A program made the position numbers and the translations under genes. Shown piece by piece: positions 29,327 to 40,539 of a stretch of 64,000 nucleotides of DNA. The number at the start of each line of letters is the position of its first letter. The stretch's first letter is position 1. The DNA is from Frigidibacter sp. ROC022 (GTDB taxonomy: Bacteria; Pseudomonadota; Alphaproteobacteria; Rhodobacterales; Rhodobacteraceae). The notes under the pieces were generated by a model, which did no database searches, had not been told where the DNA came from, and saw nothing but the letters and a program-made list of their open reading frames with translations. The DNA is taken from NCBI RefSeq assembly GCF_024723735.1, contig NZ_JANQDU010000003.1:744001-808000 (forward strand), written 5' to 3'.

Positions 29327-30820
29327 TCAGCCCCTGGCACCCTGGCCGCGGGCATAGACATCCTCGTAGCGGATGATGTCGTCTTCCCCCAGATAGCTGC
29401 CGGTCTGCACCTCGATCAGCACCATCGGCAGTTTGCCGGGGTTCTCCATCCGGTGCTTGACGCCGAGCGGGACATAGACCGACTGGTTCTCGCTGACCAG
29501 GCTCACCTCCTCGCCCACCGTGACCCGGGCGGTGCCCTGCACCACGATCCAGTGCTCCGAGCGGTGGTGGTGACTTTGCAGGCTGAGCGTGGCACCCGGA
29601 TGCACCACGATCCGCTTGACCTGGAACCGCTCGCTCAGGGCCAGGGTCTCGAACCAGCCCCAGGGCCGGTGGTCGGTGGCGAAGCTCTCGGCCTGCTTGG
29701 CGCCGCGGGCCTTGAGCAGCTCGACGGCGCGTTTCACGTCCTGGGCGCGGGAGCGGTCGGCGACCAGCACCGCGTCGGGCGTGGCCACGGCGATGACATT
29801 GTCGAGCCCGATGCCGACCAGTTCCAGCCCGTCGCTTTCCGAGCGGAACAGGCTGCCGGTGCAGTCGATCGCGGTCACCGGGCCGGCGCTGGCATTGCCC
29901 GCCGCATCGGCGCCCATCTCTTCGGCCACCGCGTCCCAGCCGCCGAGGTCCGACCAGCCGCCGTGATAGGGCACCACCGAGAGATTGTCGGCGCGCTCCA
30001 TCACCGCATAGTCGATGGAAAGCCCGTCGATCTCGTCCCAGGGTCCGGGGGCCAGGCGCAGGAATCCCAGATCGGCCCGGGCGCCGTCGAGGGCCTCGCG
30101 CACCGATGCGGCCATCCGCGGCGCATGGGTATCGAAGGCGGCGATCAGGGACCGGGCCGAGGCGAGGAAAATCCCGGCGTTCCAGAGATAGTTCCCTGCC
30201 GCCAGCATCCTGGCAGCGGTGGCGGCATCGGGCTTCTCGACGAAACGGGTCAGGGGCAGGACGGTCTCGCCCTCGGGCGGGCGGGCCAGTTCCAGGTAGC
30301 CATAGCCGGTCTCGGGGCGGTCGGGCACGATCCCGAAGGTGACGATCCGGCCTTCGGCCACCGCGTCGATTCCCGCGGCGATGGCGCTTCGGAAGCTGTC
30401 GGCGTCGGTCATGACATGATCCGAGGGCGCGATCAGCAGCACCGCATCGGGGTCGCTGGCGGCCAGATGCAGCGCCGCCGCCAGGACCGCCGGGCCGGTG
30501 TTGCGGCCCGAGGGTTCGATCATCACGGCGCCGGGGTCGATGCCGATGGCGGCAAGCTGCTGGGTGACGATGAAGCGGTAGTCCGAACCGGTGACGACGG
30601 TGGGGGGCGCGAACATCGTTCCGGCGAGGCGCCGCGCCGAGGCCTGGAACAGGGTCTCGTCACCGACCAGCGGGACGAACTGCTTGGGGAAACCCTTGCG
30701 CGACAAGGGCCAGAGCCGGGTGCCGGAGCCGCCGCAGAGCAGGACCGGGCTGACGGTCTGGCGGATGGGGGCCGCGGTGTCGGATTGCCTGGCCGGTCGT
30801 TCGTGCATCTCGGGTCCCAT
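29327..30820 (-). CDS. cpsB: Bifunctional mannose-1-phosphate guanylyltransferase/mannose-6-phosphate isomerase
   Basis: A 497-residue type II PMI/GMP enzyme supplying GDP-mannose for capsular or exopolysaccharide synthesis. The N-terminal nucleotidyltransferase begins with VLLCGGSGTRLWPLSRKGFP at about 26-45 and includes FVEKPD. The C-terminal cupin isomerase domain (about 350-497) has the metal-binding QSHHHRSEHWIVVQG motif. ATGs at 30820 and 30808 are both possible; the second has GGGAC upstream. No other polysaccharide gene is in this window, so the product polymer is unknown. Confidence 0.94.
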   Translation of the reverse strand: MGPEMHERPARQSDTAAPIRQTVSPVLLCGGSGTRLWPLSRKGFPKQFVPLVGDETLFQASARRLAGTMFAPPTVVTGSDYRFIVTQQLAAIGIDPGAVMIEPSGRNTGPAVLAAALHLAASDPDAVLLIAPSDHVMTDADSFRSAIAAGIDAVAEGRIVTFGIVPDRPETGYGYLELARPPEGETVLPLTRFVEKPDAATAARMLAAGNYLWNAGIFLASARSLIAAFDTHAPRMAASVREALDGARADLGFLRLAPGPWDEIDGLSIDYAVMERADNLSVVPYHGGWSDLGGWDAVAEEMGADAAGNASAGPVTAIDCTGSLFRSESDGLELVGIGLDNVIAVATPDAVLVADRSRAQDVKRAVELLKARGAKQAESFATDHRPWGWFETLALSERFQVKRIVVHPGATLSLQSHHHRSEHWIVVQGTARVTVGEEVSLVSENQSVYVPLGVKHRMENPGKLPMVLIEVQTGSYLGEDDIIRYEDVYARGQGARG

Positions 30821-31098
30821 CCAGGATCGGGCATTTGGTCGTCGGGCCTGGGGCTTGGCCTGTCCCCGACGGTCGGGGGCAGGCTAGCGCCTCCGGGATG
30901 CCTTGCACAAGTGCGGCGGACGGGATCGGGCAGGGCAGTGCCTTGCGGGGCGGGACGAAATTCCGGCGATGCCGCCGGGACAGATCGGCATTGCATCCCT
31001 CCCGTTCACGTCCGAAGACGGGGTGAACCGGACCCAGCCCGCCGAAGAACAGGGCCGGGTGCCCGGATCGCCCGCGACCGCCAGCTTCCGGAGACCGC

Positions 31099-32292
31099 AT
31101 GACCGCGTTGACCAATGACCGCCCGCGCCTGACCGAGGCCGAGATTGCCGAACTGACCGCCTGGCGGCGGGAGTTGCACCGCCACCCCGAGGTCTCGGGC
31201 GAGGAAGCGGGGACCGCCGCCCGGGTCGTCGGGATGCTGGGCGGGACGAGCCCCGACCGGATTGTCGGGAACCTGGGCGGGCATGGCGTTGCGGCGCTCT
31301 ACGATAGCGGGGTGCCGGGGCCGCGGGTGCTGATCCGCTGCGAACTGGACGCGCTGCCGATCGAGGAGACCGGCGCCTGCGACTGGCGCTCGACGGTGCC
31401 GGGCAAGGGGCATCTGTGCGGCCATGACGGGCATATGGCCATTCTCGCCGGCCTGGCGCGGATGCTGGGGCGTTGGCGCCCGGCCCGCGGGTCGGTGGTG
31501 CTGCTCTTCCAGCCGGCGGAGGAGGATGGCAGCGGCGCGGCGCGGGTGCTGGCCGATCCGGGGTTTTCCGATCTGAGGCCGGACTATGCCTTTGCGCTGC
31601 ACAACTACCCCGGCGTGCCCTTCGGAGAGGTCTGCCTGATCGAGGGGCCTGCCTTCTGTGCCTCGCGCGGGATGCATCTGCGGCTGATCGGACGCACGGC
31701 CCATGCCTCGCAGCCGGAAACCGGCCTGTCGCCGATGGCGGCGATGGCCGAACTGATGCCGCGCCTGGCGGCTCTGGGTCGCGGCGGCCTGGCGTCGGAC
31801 CCGGATTTCGCCCTGGCGACGGTCACTCATGCGCGGCTGGGCGCGGCGACTTTCGGGGTCGCGCCGGGCGAGGCGGTGCTGCATGTCACGCTGCGGACCC
31901 TGCGCGATGCCCGGATGGCCGGCCTTGTCGAGGCGGCCGAGGCACTGGTGCGGGAGGTGGCCGGGGCGGCGGGGCTGCAGGCCGAGATCGGCTATCGCGA
32001 TGTCTTCGTCACCACCGGGAACGCGCCCGAGGCGGTCGGGATCGCGGCCCGGGCGCTGGAGCGGCTGAACGTGCCCGTCGGCACCGGCCCGCTGCCGGTG
32101 CGGCCTTCGGAGGATTTCGGGCGGTTCGGCGCGGATGCGGCGCTGGCGATCCTGTTGCTTGGCGCGGGCGAGACCCTGCCGGCCCTGCACAACCCGGATT
32201 ACGACTTTCCGGATGCCCTGATTCCGAGAGGGGCCGACATCTTTCTGGCCATCCTGGAAGAGCTTCTCGGTTCGGGCGCCATGGCGGGCTGA
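31099..32292 (+). CDS. M20D-family amidohydrolase (N-acyl amino acid or DABA deacetylase type)
   Basis: A 397-residue cytoplasmic metallohydrolase of the hippurate hydrolase/IAA-amino-acid hydrolase group. The binuclear metal ligands are Cys107 and His109 (HLCGHDGHM), Glu141/Glu142 (QPAEEDGSG), His168 (ALHN) and a C-terminal His (LHNPDYDFPD). A dimerisation domain interrupts the catalytic domain at about 183-295 (GRTAHASQPETG). The group includes DoeB2, the alternative N2-acetyl-diaminobutyrate deacetylase, and an ectoine cluster lies 8 kb away. That assignment is only a possibility. The 278 bp upstream show no recognisable element. Confidence 0.85.
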   Translation: MTALTNDRPRLTEAEIAELTAWRRELHRHPEVSGEEAGTAARVVGMLGGTSPDRIVGNLGGHGVAALYDSGVPGPRVLIRCELDALPIEETGACDWRSTVPGKGHLCGHDGHMAILAGLARMLGRWRPARGSVVLLFQPAEEDGSGAARVLADPGFSDLRPDYAFALHNYPGVPFGEVCLIEGPAFCASRGMHLRLIGRTAHASQPETGLSPMAAMAELMPRLAALGRGGLASDPDFALATVTHARLGAATFGVAPGEAVLHVTLRTLRDARMAGLVEAAEALVREVAGAAGLQAEIGYRDVFVTTGNAPEAVGIAARALERLNVPVGTGPLPVRPSEDFGRFGADAALAILLLGAGETLPALHNPDYDFPDALIPRGADIFLAILEELLGSGAMAG

Positions 32293-32453
32293 GCCGGACC
32301 CGGCGCGGCGGGGGCCCGCTGGCGCATGGATGCCGCTATAAGAGATTTCTTTTGGGGATCAAATCGCTTAGTGTTGCTTTCCGTGTGGTAAACGCGTTTC
32401 TGCAACCAGAATTTGCCGAAGCATGAGAGTGAGGGCCCGTGCAGGAAACTCGC

Positions 32454-34223
32454 ATGACCATTTCGAGTTGCGGGAGCCGGTCGATTCCGGCTTCGTCTGG
32501 TCGGGGGCGCTCGTCGCTCGGGCTGGTGCTGGCGTTGCTGGCCCTTGCCGCTGCCGGTCCGATTCGGGCGCAGACCGCCGCAGAGATTGCCGATCCCAGC
32601 TACGAGCCTCCGGCGCAGCGGCTGACCGGGGCGCTTGTGTTCTCCGGGGAGCCCGGGCTCAAGGCCCCTCCGGGGGCGGACAAGCTTTCGATCCTGATCA
32701 CCGATGTCACCGTCAGCAATGCGCTGCCGGGCACCGAGGAACAGGTCCAGGCCCTGATCGACCGGCTGACCGGGCACCGGATCGCTGTCAGCGAGATATT
32801 CGCCGCCGCCGCCGAACTGGAAGCCGCCTATGCCAGGGCCGGTTTCGTTCTGTCGCGGGTGGTGATCCCGGCGCAGACCCTGGTCGATGGGGGCAAGCTG
32901 CGGCTGACGATCATCGACGGCTATGTCGAGACGATCGACGATTCGGCGGTGCCGCCTTCGCTGCGGGGCCGGATTTCCGGCCTGACCCGGCCGCTGGTCG
33001 GCAAGCGCGGGCTGCGGCTGGCGGATCTGGAGCGGCGGCTGCTGCTGGCGGGCGATACCTATGGCGTGGCCCTCGGCTCGGCCCTGGCGGCCGGGGCGAC
33101 GCCGGGCGGCACGGTGATCGTGCTCGATCCCGTCTATCGCAGGCTCACCGGCTTCTTCGGGATCGACAACAGCTTTTCCGACGCTCTGGGCAACTACAAC
33201 ATTTCCTCCGGCCTGGAACTGAACGGGGCTCTGGGTCTGGGCGAGGTGATCTACGGACGGCTCTCGGGCCATCCGCAGCTGGGCGGCGAGGGCGGGCTGT
33301 TCTCGGCCAATCCGCGGTTGCGGACCCTGGCCCTCGGCACGGTGGTGCCGGTGGGCGAGGACGGGCTGACCTTCGGTCTCGAGGCGACCCAGAGCCGGAC
33401 CACGCCGGAATCGGCCGGCGGCGCATCGACCAGCAGCTACGAACGGCTGTCGGCCCGCATCTTCTATCCGCTGATACGCTCGACCCGGAAGAACCTGAGC
33501 GTGCAGTTGAGCTTCGACATGGCGCGCGACCGGCTCGACCTGCTGACCGCGGTGGGCAAGCTGCCGCTGCATGAGGACCGGACCCGGGTTCTGCGGCTGT
33601 CGGCGGACGGGGTCTGGATCCGGGACAAGGGCGCGGTGTTCGAGGCCGGCGCGGTGCTGTCGCTGGGGTTCGACGCCCTGGGGGCGCGCAGCCGGGAGGA
33701 TGCCTCGGGCGGCACGCCGCTGTCGCGCGACGGGGCCGATGCCGCCTTCAAGAAGCTGGAATTGTCGGCCCGTTACCGGCAGCCCTTCGCCGATGTCTAT
33801 TCGCTGTCGATCGCGGGCCAGGCGCAGACTGCCTTCGGGGCGCCGCTGCTGTCGTCCGAACAATTCGGAATCGCCTCGCTGCAGGGGCTGTCGCCCTTCG
33901 ACGAAGGGGCGCTGTCGGGCGATGCGGGCTGGCTGATCCGGGCCGAGGTGTCGCGGCGGGTGGAATCGCAGGCCTTCGGCAAGCCGCTGCTGATCAATCC
34001 CTATCTCTTCGGGGCCGTTGGCGAGGTCTATCGCGCCCGGCCGAGTGCCGGAGAGGCGGGGCGCGTCGGTGCGGTGGCCTACGGGCTGGGTGTGGAACTG
34101 GTCTCGATCCGTGATCCCAAGTTTTCGTCGGGGACGCTCAGGATCGAGTATGGGGAAGGAAACCGGGACGATGGTGGACAGGATGCACGACGTCTCACGA
34201 TTCAGGGCTCGTATCGGTTCTGA
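32454..34223 (+). CDS. Two-partner secretion outer-membrane transporter (TpsB, ShlB/FhaC type)
   Basis: About 589 residues. An Arg/Ser-rich N-region and hydrophobic stretch ([18 protein letters not shown]) form the signal peptide. Two POTRA-like domains follow at about 45-205, with the family pattern [20 protein letters not shown]. The rest is a 16-strand barrel ending in Phe (QGSYRF), the usual outer-membrane assembly signal. It should recognise the TPS domain of the next gene product and export it. Start alternatives are ATG at 32454 (AGGA upstream) or GTG at 32439 (GAGGG upstream). The AT-richer 146 bp in front, unusual for this genome, probably carry the promoter. The next gene starts inside its last 53 bases. 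Confidence 0.9.
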   Translation: MTISSCGSRSIPASSGRGRSSLGLVLALLALAAAGPIRAQTAAEIADPSYEPPAQRLTGALVFSGEPGLKAPPGADKLSILITDVTVSNALPGTEEQVQALIDRLTGHRIAVSEIFAAAAELEAAYARAGFVLSRVVIPAQTLVDGGKLRLTIIDGYVETIDDSAVPPSLRGRISGLTRPLVGKRGLRLADLERRLLLAGDTYGVALGSALAAGATPGGTVIVLDPVYRRLTGFFGIDNSFSDALGNYNISSGLELNGALGLGEVIYGRLSGHPQLGGEGGLFSANPRLRTLALGTVVPVGEDGLTFGLEATQSRTTPESAGGASTSSYERLSARIFYPLIRSTRKNLSVQLSFDMARDRLDLLTAVGKLPLHEDRTRVLRLSADGVWIRDKGAVFEAGAVLSLGFDALGARSREDASGGTPLSRDGADAAFKKLELSARYRQPFADVYSLSIAGQAQTAFGAPLLSSEQFGIASLQGLSPFDEGALSGDAGWLIRAEVSRRVESQAFGKPLLINPYLFGAVGEVYRARPSAGEAGRVGAVAYGLGVELVSIRDPKFSSGTLRIEYGEGNRDDGGQDARRLTIQGSYRF

Positions 34224-37200
34224 GCGGCAGGGGGCCGCAATCGTCTGGACGGCCGGCGGGCTGATCGCGGCGCTCTTGTCGTCGGGGGCGGTGCTTGCCC
34301 AGGATCTGCCCGAGGCGCCGAATGTGGTCGCCGGGTCGGTGGACATCACCCGGCCGGGTGCCGGCAGCATGGTGGTGGACCAGTATTCCGACCGTGCCGT
34401 GATCGACTGGAACAGCTTCTCGATCGCGCCGGGCAGCATCTTCACGGTCCAGCAGCTGAACGGTCAGTCGGTGCTGCTCAACCGTGTCACCGGCGACATG
34501 TCTACGATCATCGACGGCACCTTGCAGGCCAATGGCCAGGTCTTCGTGGTGAACCCGAACGGCATCGTGATCGGTCGCAACGGGCGGGTTGCCACGGCGG
34601 GCTTCGTCGGCTCGACGCTGGACATCTCGAACGAGGATTTCATGGCCGGGCGGCTGCGCTTTGCCGGCTCGGGCACTCCGGCAGGGGTCGAGAACCATGG
34701 CGCCATCGACATCGTTCCGGGCGGCTATGCGGCGCTGATCGGGGGCCGGGTGTCGAATACCGGCAGCATCCGGGTGCCGCTGGGCACCGTCGGCCTGGGC
34801 GCCGGCAGCCGGGTGACGCTGGACTTCGGCGGCGACAGCTTCCTGCAGATCGCGCTGCCGGTGGATGACGACGGGCTGGGCGAAGCCCTGATCGACCAGG
34901 CCGGGCAGATCTCGGCCAATGGCGGCGTGGTCGAACTGCGCGCCGATGCCGCGCGCGAGGCGGCCCGCAACGTGGTCAACATGTCGGGCGTGATCGAGGC
35001 CCGCACCGTCTCGGGCCGGTCGGGCCGGGTGGTGCTGGGCGGCGGGGGCGGCGGCGTCCGGGTCTCGGGCCGGATCGACGCGCAGGCCCCGGCGACCATC
35101 GTCGAGCGGTCTCCCGTGCCTCCGGCGCGGCCCGAACGCGGTGGCGTGATCGAGATCACCGGCGCCGATATCGTGCTGGAAGGCGCGACGCTGGATGTCA
35201 GCGGCCGCGATGGCGGCGGCGACATCCGGATCGGCGGCGATTTCCGCGGTGCCGGCGATCTGCCGCATGCCGATACCGTCAGCGTCGATTTTGCCAGCCG
35301 CCTGCTGGCCAGCGGGACCGGGAACGGCGACGGCGGCAGGATCGTGGTCTGGTCCGACATCTATACGGTCTTCGACGGCCAGATCGTCGCGCGCGGCGGC
35401 CCCGAGGGCGGCAATGGCGGCGAGGTCGAGGTCTCGGGCCGCGACGGGCTGAGCTACCGCGGCCTGGCCGACCTGCGGGCTCCGGCGGGCAATAGCGGGC
35501 ACGGGACGCTCGACCCGCAAGATATCGTGGTCGTCGCAAGCGCCGACTACGACGATTCCGACGAGACCCAGCTGGATGTCGCGGTGCTGGAAAGCAACCT
35601 CGCGTTCGGCAACTGGACCCTGGACACCTCCGAGAACGACAATGGAGATGCCGGCAACATCACCATCGCCACGGCCCTGGGCTGGGACACCGACAGCACG
35701 CTCTATCTCTACGCGGACAACGCCGTTTCGATCGCGGCGCCGATCACCGCGGCGTCCGGTTCGCTGGTCCTGAGCGCGCTGACGGCGACCGCCAGCGCGG
35801 CGATCAGCGTCGGCTCGTTCTCGCAATACGGTGGCACATGGACCCAGGTCGGGACACTGCCCGATTTCTATGCCGGAGACTTCTATAGCTCGGGCACCTT
35901 CCTGCGTGCGACCGGCGGCACCGGCACCGTCGCGGACCCCTGGGTGCTGACCGACATCTACGGGGTGCAGGGCATGGGCTCCATGCTCGACGGCAATTTC
36001 GCCCTGGGCGGGGATGTCGATGCCACGGGCACCTCGAACTGGAACTTCGGCGGTGGCTTCATTCCGATCGGTTCCTTCGGCGAAGGCTCGGACCCCTTTA
36101 CCGGCACTTTCGATGGGCGCGGGCATGCCATCGACGGGCTGATGACGGTGAATTACGATGCCGGGCTGTTCGCCACGACCAATGGGGCGACGATCTCGAA
36201 CCTGTCCCTGACCAATGTCGATATCTACGGATACTACTTCGCGGGCGCTCTGGCGGGGGCCATGGATGATTCGACGGTGTCGGATGTCTTCGTCTCCGGT
36301 ACCGTGCAGGGCGATCTGGCCCGTTACGTCGGCGGCTTGGCAGGATATGCCGAGGGCAGCACCATCGACGAGGTCGAGGTCACGGCCGATGTCTCGGGGG
36401 ACGGCAGTTCGGGGTTCGACACGATCATGGATGTCGGGGGCCTGCTGGGCGAGGCCTACGAAACCACGATCAGCAACGGCCTGTATACGGGAAGCCTGTC
36501 GGGAACGCTGGACATTTCCGGGAACGGGGCGAGCTTTGTGACGCTGGGCGGCCTTGTCGGGACGCTCGACTACGGGTCTTCGGTCGCAGACAGCGAGGCC
36601 TCGGGCTCCATCGACCTCACCGGTGACGGCCAAGTGGCCTGGTATGTCGGTGGCCTGTTCGGCACTGTCGAATCCGGTGCCTCGGCGCAGAGGGTGATCG
36701 GCAACAGCGCGATCAACGTCGCAGCATCCGCCGCGGCCTATGTGGGGGGGCTGGCGTCCCTGAGTGCCGGCGACATCCTGCATGCGGTGGTAGCCGGCAG
36801 TCTCTCGGTCTCGGGCGACAACGATCTGGTTCTGGGCGGGTTGATCGGGATCAACTCGGGGTCGGTGGATCAGGCCAAGGCGGTCAATGACATCGACGTC
36901 GATTTCAGCCTGGGAGCCGGGACCGTCGGCGGGTTCGTCGGCAGAAACATGGGCATCGGCACGATTGCCCGGTCCTACACGCTGGGCGACTTGACCGTCA
37001 GCGGTCAGGATAGCTCGTATACCGAGACCGATTACCTGTTCGGCGGCTTTGCGGGCACCAACAGCGGCAGCATCGGAGAGGCGTTCTCCGCCAGGCTGAT
37101 GTCGATCACGCCCTGCTGCTACACCTATCTGGGCGGCTTCACCGGCTTTGACGGCGGCGGCACGCTGACCGGGGGCTATTGGGATACCGACAACAGCGGG

Positions 37201-38496
37201 CTTGGGGGCTCGCAGGACACGGCGACCGGGCTGAGCACGGCGGCATTCCAGGACCAGGCCGGGTTCATGGCGCTGGCCGGCGCCGCGGGGTGGGACTTCG
37301 CCGCCGACTGGGCGCCATCGGAACCGGGCAGTTACCCGGCGCTCTACAGCATCGACCCGGTCGTCTATGCCGCGGCCGACGATGCTGAATTCGTCTATGG
37401 CGAAACCCCCAGCGTCTCCGGCACCACCTATGGCGGGCCGGACAGCTATGTCTTCGACATGGACGGCGACACGCTTGATCTCAGCGGGCTGTTCGGGGCC
37501 AGCTACGGGCGCGGCAATGTCGGATTTTATCTGATCAGCCCGAACGCCTCGGTGCTGACCAGCGCAGGCGATGTCGCCTATCGGGTCGTCGCCGGCCTGG
37601 CGACATTGACCATCACCCCGGCGACCCTGGTCATCACCGCGCTGGACCAGGTCTTTTCCGAAGGCGAGACGATCGACCTGACCGGCGGTTACAGTGTCGA
37701 GGGTCTGGTCAACGGCGACACGATCGACTCGGTCCTGCTGTACAGCCCGGGGGAACAGGGCGGGACGGTCGAAGAGAGCCCCTATCCAATCTTTATCGAG
37801 GACTATCAGGGCACCGGCTTGACCGATGGCCAGCAGACATCGAACTACGAGGTCGCCCTGGTCAACGGCAGCCTGACGATCGAACCTGCCAGCCCGCCGC
37901 AGTCGCTGCCCCTGCCGCCGCTCAGCGGTCCGCCGCCGAATCCGCCGGACACGGTGGACGTCCAGCTGACCCAGAACGGCGATCCCGCATCGGGGCCGGA
38001 CAGTGGTCCGCAGACCGTCGCCAAGGCCAAGGACGTGCTGGACGAGATCTCCGATATCTCGGATGGCTTGCAAGAGGCCGTGGCCAGCTGCAACCAGACC
38101 GAAGGCCAGACCGAGGACTTCCTCGCCTGCCTGTCCGATTCGCTCGACAACTACGCCTCGGCGCTGGACAAGCTGGCCGCCGATCTGCCGCCGTCGCTGC
38201 AGAATGTCTCGGCGATCATCCAGACCGCCCGGCAGGGGGTCGATGCGGCGCGCGACAAGGCCATCTCGCGGCTGGCCAATGCCAGCTCCGATGCCGAACG
38301 CCAAGCAATTCGCCGTGATGCGGTGGACGAAGCGCGGCGGTCGTTGCAGACTGCGGAAAACGAAATCCGCAAGTCGATCTCGCTGATCCGCGCCGACGAT
38401 CCGGATTTGGCACGGGTTCAGGTCGAACAGGGGAATGTGGTTCTTGCAGCAGTCAAATCGGTCAATCTGGAGCTTGAGCGCGCGGTTGGCCTGTAG
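34171..38496 (+). CDS. FHA-type two-partner exoprotein (TpsA) with GLUG and MBG-like repeats
   Basis: A 1441-residue secreted protein. Residues 1-44 form an extended signal peptide (hydrophobic core [20 protein letters not shown]). The TPS domain (about 45-300) has the hallmark NPNG at 128-131 ([15 protein letters not shown]), and a beta-helix runs to [10 protein letters not shown] near 455. Residues ~640-990 hold GLUG-type repeats ([20 protein letters not shown] and relatives). Residues ~1060-1240 resemble MBG/YDG domains. A Pro-rich hinge then leads to an alpha-helical, probably coiled-coil C-terminus (about 1285-1441) with the only late cysteines, Cys1307 and Cys1320. It likely acts at the cell surface in adhesion or contact. 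The start at ATG 34171 overlaps tpsB. Confidence 0.9.
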   Translation: MVDRMHDVSRFRARIGSERQGAAIVWTAGGLIAALLSSGAVLAQDLPEAPNVVAGSVDITRPGAGSMVVDQYSDRAVIDWNSFSIAPGSIFTVQQLNGQSVLLNRVTGDMSTIIDGTLQANGQVFVVNPNGIVIGRNGRVATAGFVGSTLDISNEDFMAGRLRFAGSGTPAGVENHGAIDIVPGGYAALIGGRVSNTGSIRVPLGTVGLGAGSRVTLDFGGDSFLQIALPVDDDGLGEALIDQAGQISANGGVVELRADAAREAARNVVNMSGVIEARTVSGRSGRVVLGGGGGGVRVSGRIDAQAPATIVERSPVPPARPERGGVIEITGADIVLEGATLDVSGRDGGGDIRIGGDFRGAGDLPHADTVSVDFASRLLASGTGNGDGGRIVVWSDIYTVFDGQIVARGGPEGGNGGEVEVSGRDGLSYRGLADLRAPAGNSGHGTLDPQDIVVVASADYDDSDETQLDVAVLESNLAFGNWTLDTSENDNGDAGNITIATALGWDTDSTLYLYADNAVSIAAPITAASGSLVLSALTATASAAISVGSFSQYGGTWTQVGTLPDFYAGDFYSSGTFLRATGGTGTVADPWVLTDIYGVQGMGSMLDGNFALGGDVDATGTSNWNFGGGFIPIGSFGEGSDPFTGTFDGRGHAIDGLMTVNYDAGLFATTNGATISNLSLTNVDIYGYYFAGALAGAMDDSTVSDVFVSGTVQGDLARYVGGLAGYAEGSTIDEVEVTADVSGDGSSGFDTIMDVGGLLGEAYETTISNGLYTGSLSGTLDISGNGASFVTLGGLVGTLDYGSSVADSEASGSIDLTGDGQVAWYVGGLFGTVESGASAQRVIGNSAINVAASAAAYVGGLASLSAGDILHAVVAGSLSVSGDNDLVLGGLIGINSGSVDQAKAVNDIDVDFSLGAGTVGGFVGRNMGIGTIARSYTLGDLTVSGQDSSYTETDYLFGGFAGTNSGSIGEAFSARLMSITPCCYTYLGGFTGFDGGGTLTGGYWDTDNSGLGGSQDTATGLSTAAFQDQAGFMALAGAAGWDFAADWAPSEPGSYPALYSIDPVVYAAADDAEFVYGETPSVSGTTYGGPDSYVFDMDGDTLDLSGLFGASYGRGNVGFYLISPNASVLTSAGDVAYRVVAGLATLTITPATLVITALDQVFSEGETIDLTGGYSVEGLVNGDTIDSVLLYSPGEQGGTVEESPYPIFIEDYQGTGLTDGQQTSNYEVALVNGSLTIEPASPPQSLPLPPLSGPPPNPPDTVDVQLTQNGDPASGPDSGPQTVAKAKDVLDEISDISDGLQEAVASCNQTEGQTEDFLACLSDSLDNYASALDKLAADLPPSLQNVSAIIQTARQGVDAARDKAISRLANASSDAERQAIRRDAVDEARRSLQTAENEIRKSISLIRADDPDLARVQVEQGNVVLAAVKSVNLELERAVGL

Positions 38497-40435
38497 CCCC
38501 TTCCGGCCGGTCCTGGCCGTCCTGATCCTGGCCTGGCTCGGGCTGACAGCGTGCCTGGCCCAGGCCGAGGTGCGGGTGGCGCTGGTGATCGGCAATGGCG
38601 GTTATGTCTCGGCGCCGGTGCTGGACAACCCGGTCAACGATGCCCGCGACGTGGCCGGGGCGCTGGAAGAGCTGGATTTCAAGGTCTTCCTCGGCATCGA
38701 CCAGTCGCATGCCGGGATGTCCAAGCTGATCGACGATTTCGGCGAGGCGGCGGCCAAGTCGGACGTGGCGCTGTTCTACTATGCCGGCCATGCCTTCCAG
38801 GTGGACAACCAGAACTATCTGGTGCCGGTCGATCTGACCCTGACCGATGCCTCGACGGTGGTCGATCAGACGATCGCGCTGGATGATGTCATGGACGCCC
38901 TGGTGAAGAGCCCGGGGCTGAAGCTGGTGTTCCTCGATTCCTGCCGCGACAACCCGCTGGGCCTGGCGGGCGGCAATGCGCCGGGCGGCCTGGCGCGGGT
39001 CGGCAGTTCGGCCGACTTCCTGATCGCCTATGCCACCCAGCCCGGCGCGGTCGCATTCGACGGCGAGGGCCGCAACGGCACCTTCACCGAAGCGGTGCTC
39101 AGCCATATCCAGACGGCGGGGCAGGATATCGGGGACATGATGATCGCGGTGCGCAAGGATGTCATCGCCTCGACCGGCGGACAGCAGATTCCCTGGGAGA
39201 ACTCCTCGCTGACCCGGCAGTTCCAGTTCGATCCCGGCCCGGCCAATGTCTCGTCCGAGACGATCCTCTATCAGGTCGCCTTCCGCTCGCAGGACCCGGA
39301 TCTGATGCGGCTCTATCTGGAGCGCTATCCCGACGGGGCCCATACCCGCGATGTCATCGCCTTCCTGTCCTCGGACAAGGCGGCGACCGACATCCGCACC
39401 GCTCAGCGCGGTCTGGAGGAGGCCGGAGACGATGGCGAGCAGCTGTGGGAACTGGCGCAGCGGACCCGGCTGCGGCAGCTCTACGACAGCTACATCTCGC
39501 TCTATCCCACCGGGCGTCATGTCGAAGAGGCGCGGCGGCTGGCGGCGGAACTGCCGGCCGAGCAGGAACTGGGCCCGGGGCGGCGATGCGAGCTCTATGC
39601 CACCCATCCGCGCGATCGCACCGCGACCACGCCCGGCGTGCCGTTCGAGGTGCTGAGCCGCCAGGTCACGCAGGCGTTGCAGGCCTGCCAGGCGGCGGTG
39701 GAGACCTTCCCGGATCAGGCACGCTATGTGGCGCTGCTGGCGCGGGCCACGGCGGCCGCGGGGTTGCGTGACGAGGCGGTGAAGCTCTACCGGCAGGCGG
39801 CGGATGCCGGCGACCTGCGGGCCATGGTCTCGCTCGGGCTCTTGATGGAGACGGGCGACGGCGTGCCCAAGGACAAGGCCGGGGCGTTGGCGCTCTATCA
39901 GAAGGCCGCCGAACTGGGCAGCCCGGATGCCGCGATCAACCTGGCGGTGGCGCTGTTGCAGGGCGACGGGATCGAGCAGGACCCCGAGCGCGGCATGGCC
40001 CTGTTGCAGGAGGCTTCGGGCAACGGATCGGCGATTGCGACCTTCAACCTTGGGGTGCTGGCCCAGCAAGGCAGTTTCGGCATTCCCTCCGATGCGCTGG
40101 CGCTGTTCGAACGCGCCGCCCGCGAGGGCGAGCCGCGCGCCTACCGGGCGGCGGCGGTACTGCTGGACGAAGGCCGCGGGGTGCCGCAGGATCCGGATGC
40201 CGCGGCCGTGCAACTGCTGCTGGGGATCGCCTCGGACGATGGCGCGATCCTGCAGGAGTTCACCGAGAAGGCGCAGAACTGGCACCGCGAAACCCTGCGC
40301 GCCCTGCAGGCACGTCTCGAACGGGCGGGGCTCTATGATGATGCGTTGGACGGGGTCTCCGGGCCCAAGCTGATCGCGGCATTGCAGGCCTGGCGCAATG
40401 GCGGGTTCGACGCCGAAATCCTGGCCAACGGATAG
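38435..40435 (+). CDS. Exported caspase-fold (C14) protein with Sel1 repeats and peptidoglycan-binding tail
   Basis: A 666-residue protein. The N-terminus has a signal sequence containing a lipobox-like LTAC at 37-40, so it may be a lipoprotein anchored by Cys40; cleavage after AQA at 42-44 is the alternative. A caspase domain spans about 46-270 with the catalytic dyad His119 (FYYAGHAF) and Cys170 ([11 protein letters not shown]). Sel1/TPR-like repeats occupy about 442-605 ([40 protein letters not shown]). The last ~45 residues fit a PG_binding_1 domain ([20 protein letters not shown]). The ATG at 38435 overlaps tpsA by 62 bases. Overlap with tpsA implies joint expression and a role in processing or anchoring TpsA. 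Confidence 0.88.
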   Translation: MWFLQQSNRSIWSLSARLACSPFRPVLAVLILAWLGLTACLAQAEVRVALVIGNGGYVSAPVLDNPVNDARDVAGALEELDFKVFLGIDQSHAGMSKLIDDFGEAAAKSDVALFYYAGHAFQVDNQNYLVPVDLTLTDASTVVDQTIALDDVMDALVKSPGLKLVFLDSCRDNPLGLAGGNAPGGLARVGSSADFLIAYATQPGAVAFDGEGRNGTFTEAVLSHIQTAGQDIGDMMIAVRKDVIASTGGQQIPWENSSLTRQFQFDPGPANVSSETILYQVAFRSQDPDLMRLYLERYPDGAHTRDVIAFLSSDKAATDIRTAQRGLEEAGDDGEQLWELAQRTRLRQLYDSYISLYPTGRHVEEARRLAAELPAEQELGPGRRCELYATHPRDRTATTPGVPFEVLSRQVTQALQACQAAVETFPDQARYVALLARATAAAGLRDEAVKLYRQAADAGDLRAMVSLGLLMETGDGVPKDKAGALALYQKAAELGSPDAAINLAVALLQGDGIEQDPERGMALLQEASGNGSAIATFNLGVLAQQGSFGIPSDALALFERAAREGEPRAYRAAAVLLDEGRGVPQDPDAAAVQLLLGIASDDGAILQEFTEKAQNWHRETLRALQARLERAGLYDDALDGVSGPKLIAALQAWRNGGFDAEILANG

Positions 40436-40481
40436 ACCGGTCTTTGCGGGCCGGTCCTGGTCCGCCGGTTCGCACGATGAG

Positions 40482-40510
40482 CAGCGGCCGTCCCGGTGGA
40501 ACGGCCGCTG
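40482..40510. terminator. Bidirectional terminator hairpin between caspase gene and doeD
   Basis: CAGCGGCCGT at 40482-40491 pairs perfectly with ACGGCCGCTG at 40501-40510 around a 9-base loop, between convergent gene ends. T-rich tracts are short on both sides. Confidence 0.55.
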
Positions 40511-40539
40511 TCTGGTTTCCGGTTGCGTGGGACGGTCGG

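Noticed and set aside
34195-38595. A ~1466-codon minus-strand open frame covering the whole exoprotein gene
   Set aside because: It mirrors the third-position GC bias of the tpsA frame, has no recognisable domain, and runs through the TPS, GLUG and MBG coding signals on the plus strand.
38435-40435. Caspase-fold protein as an anti-phage or abortive-infection effector
   Set aside because: It has an export signal, Sel1 repeats and a peptidoglycan-binding tail, and overlaps a TpsA gene. No gasdermin, sensor NTPase or other defence gene is adjacent.
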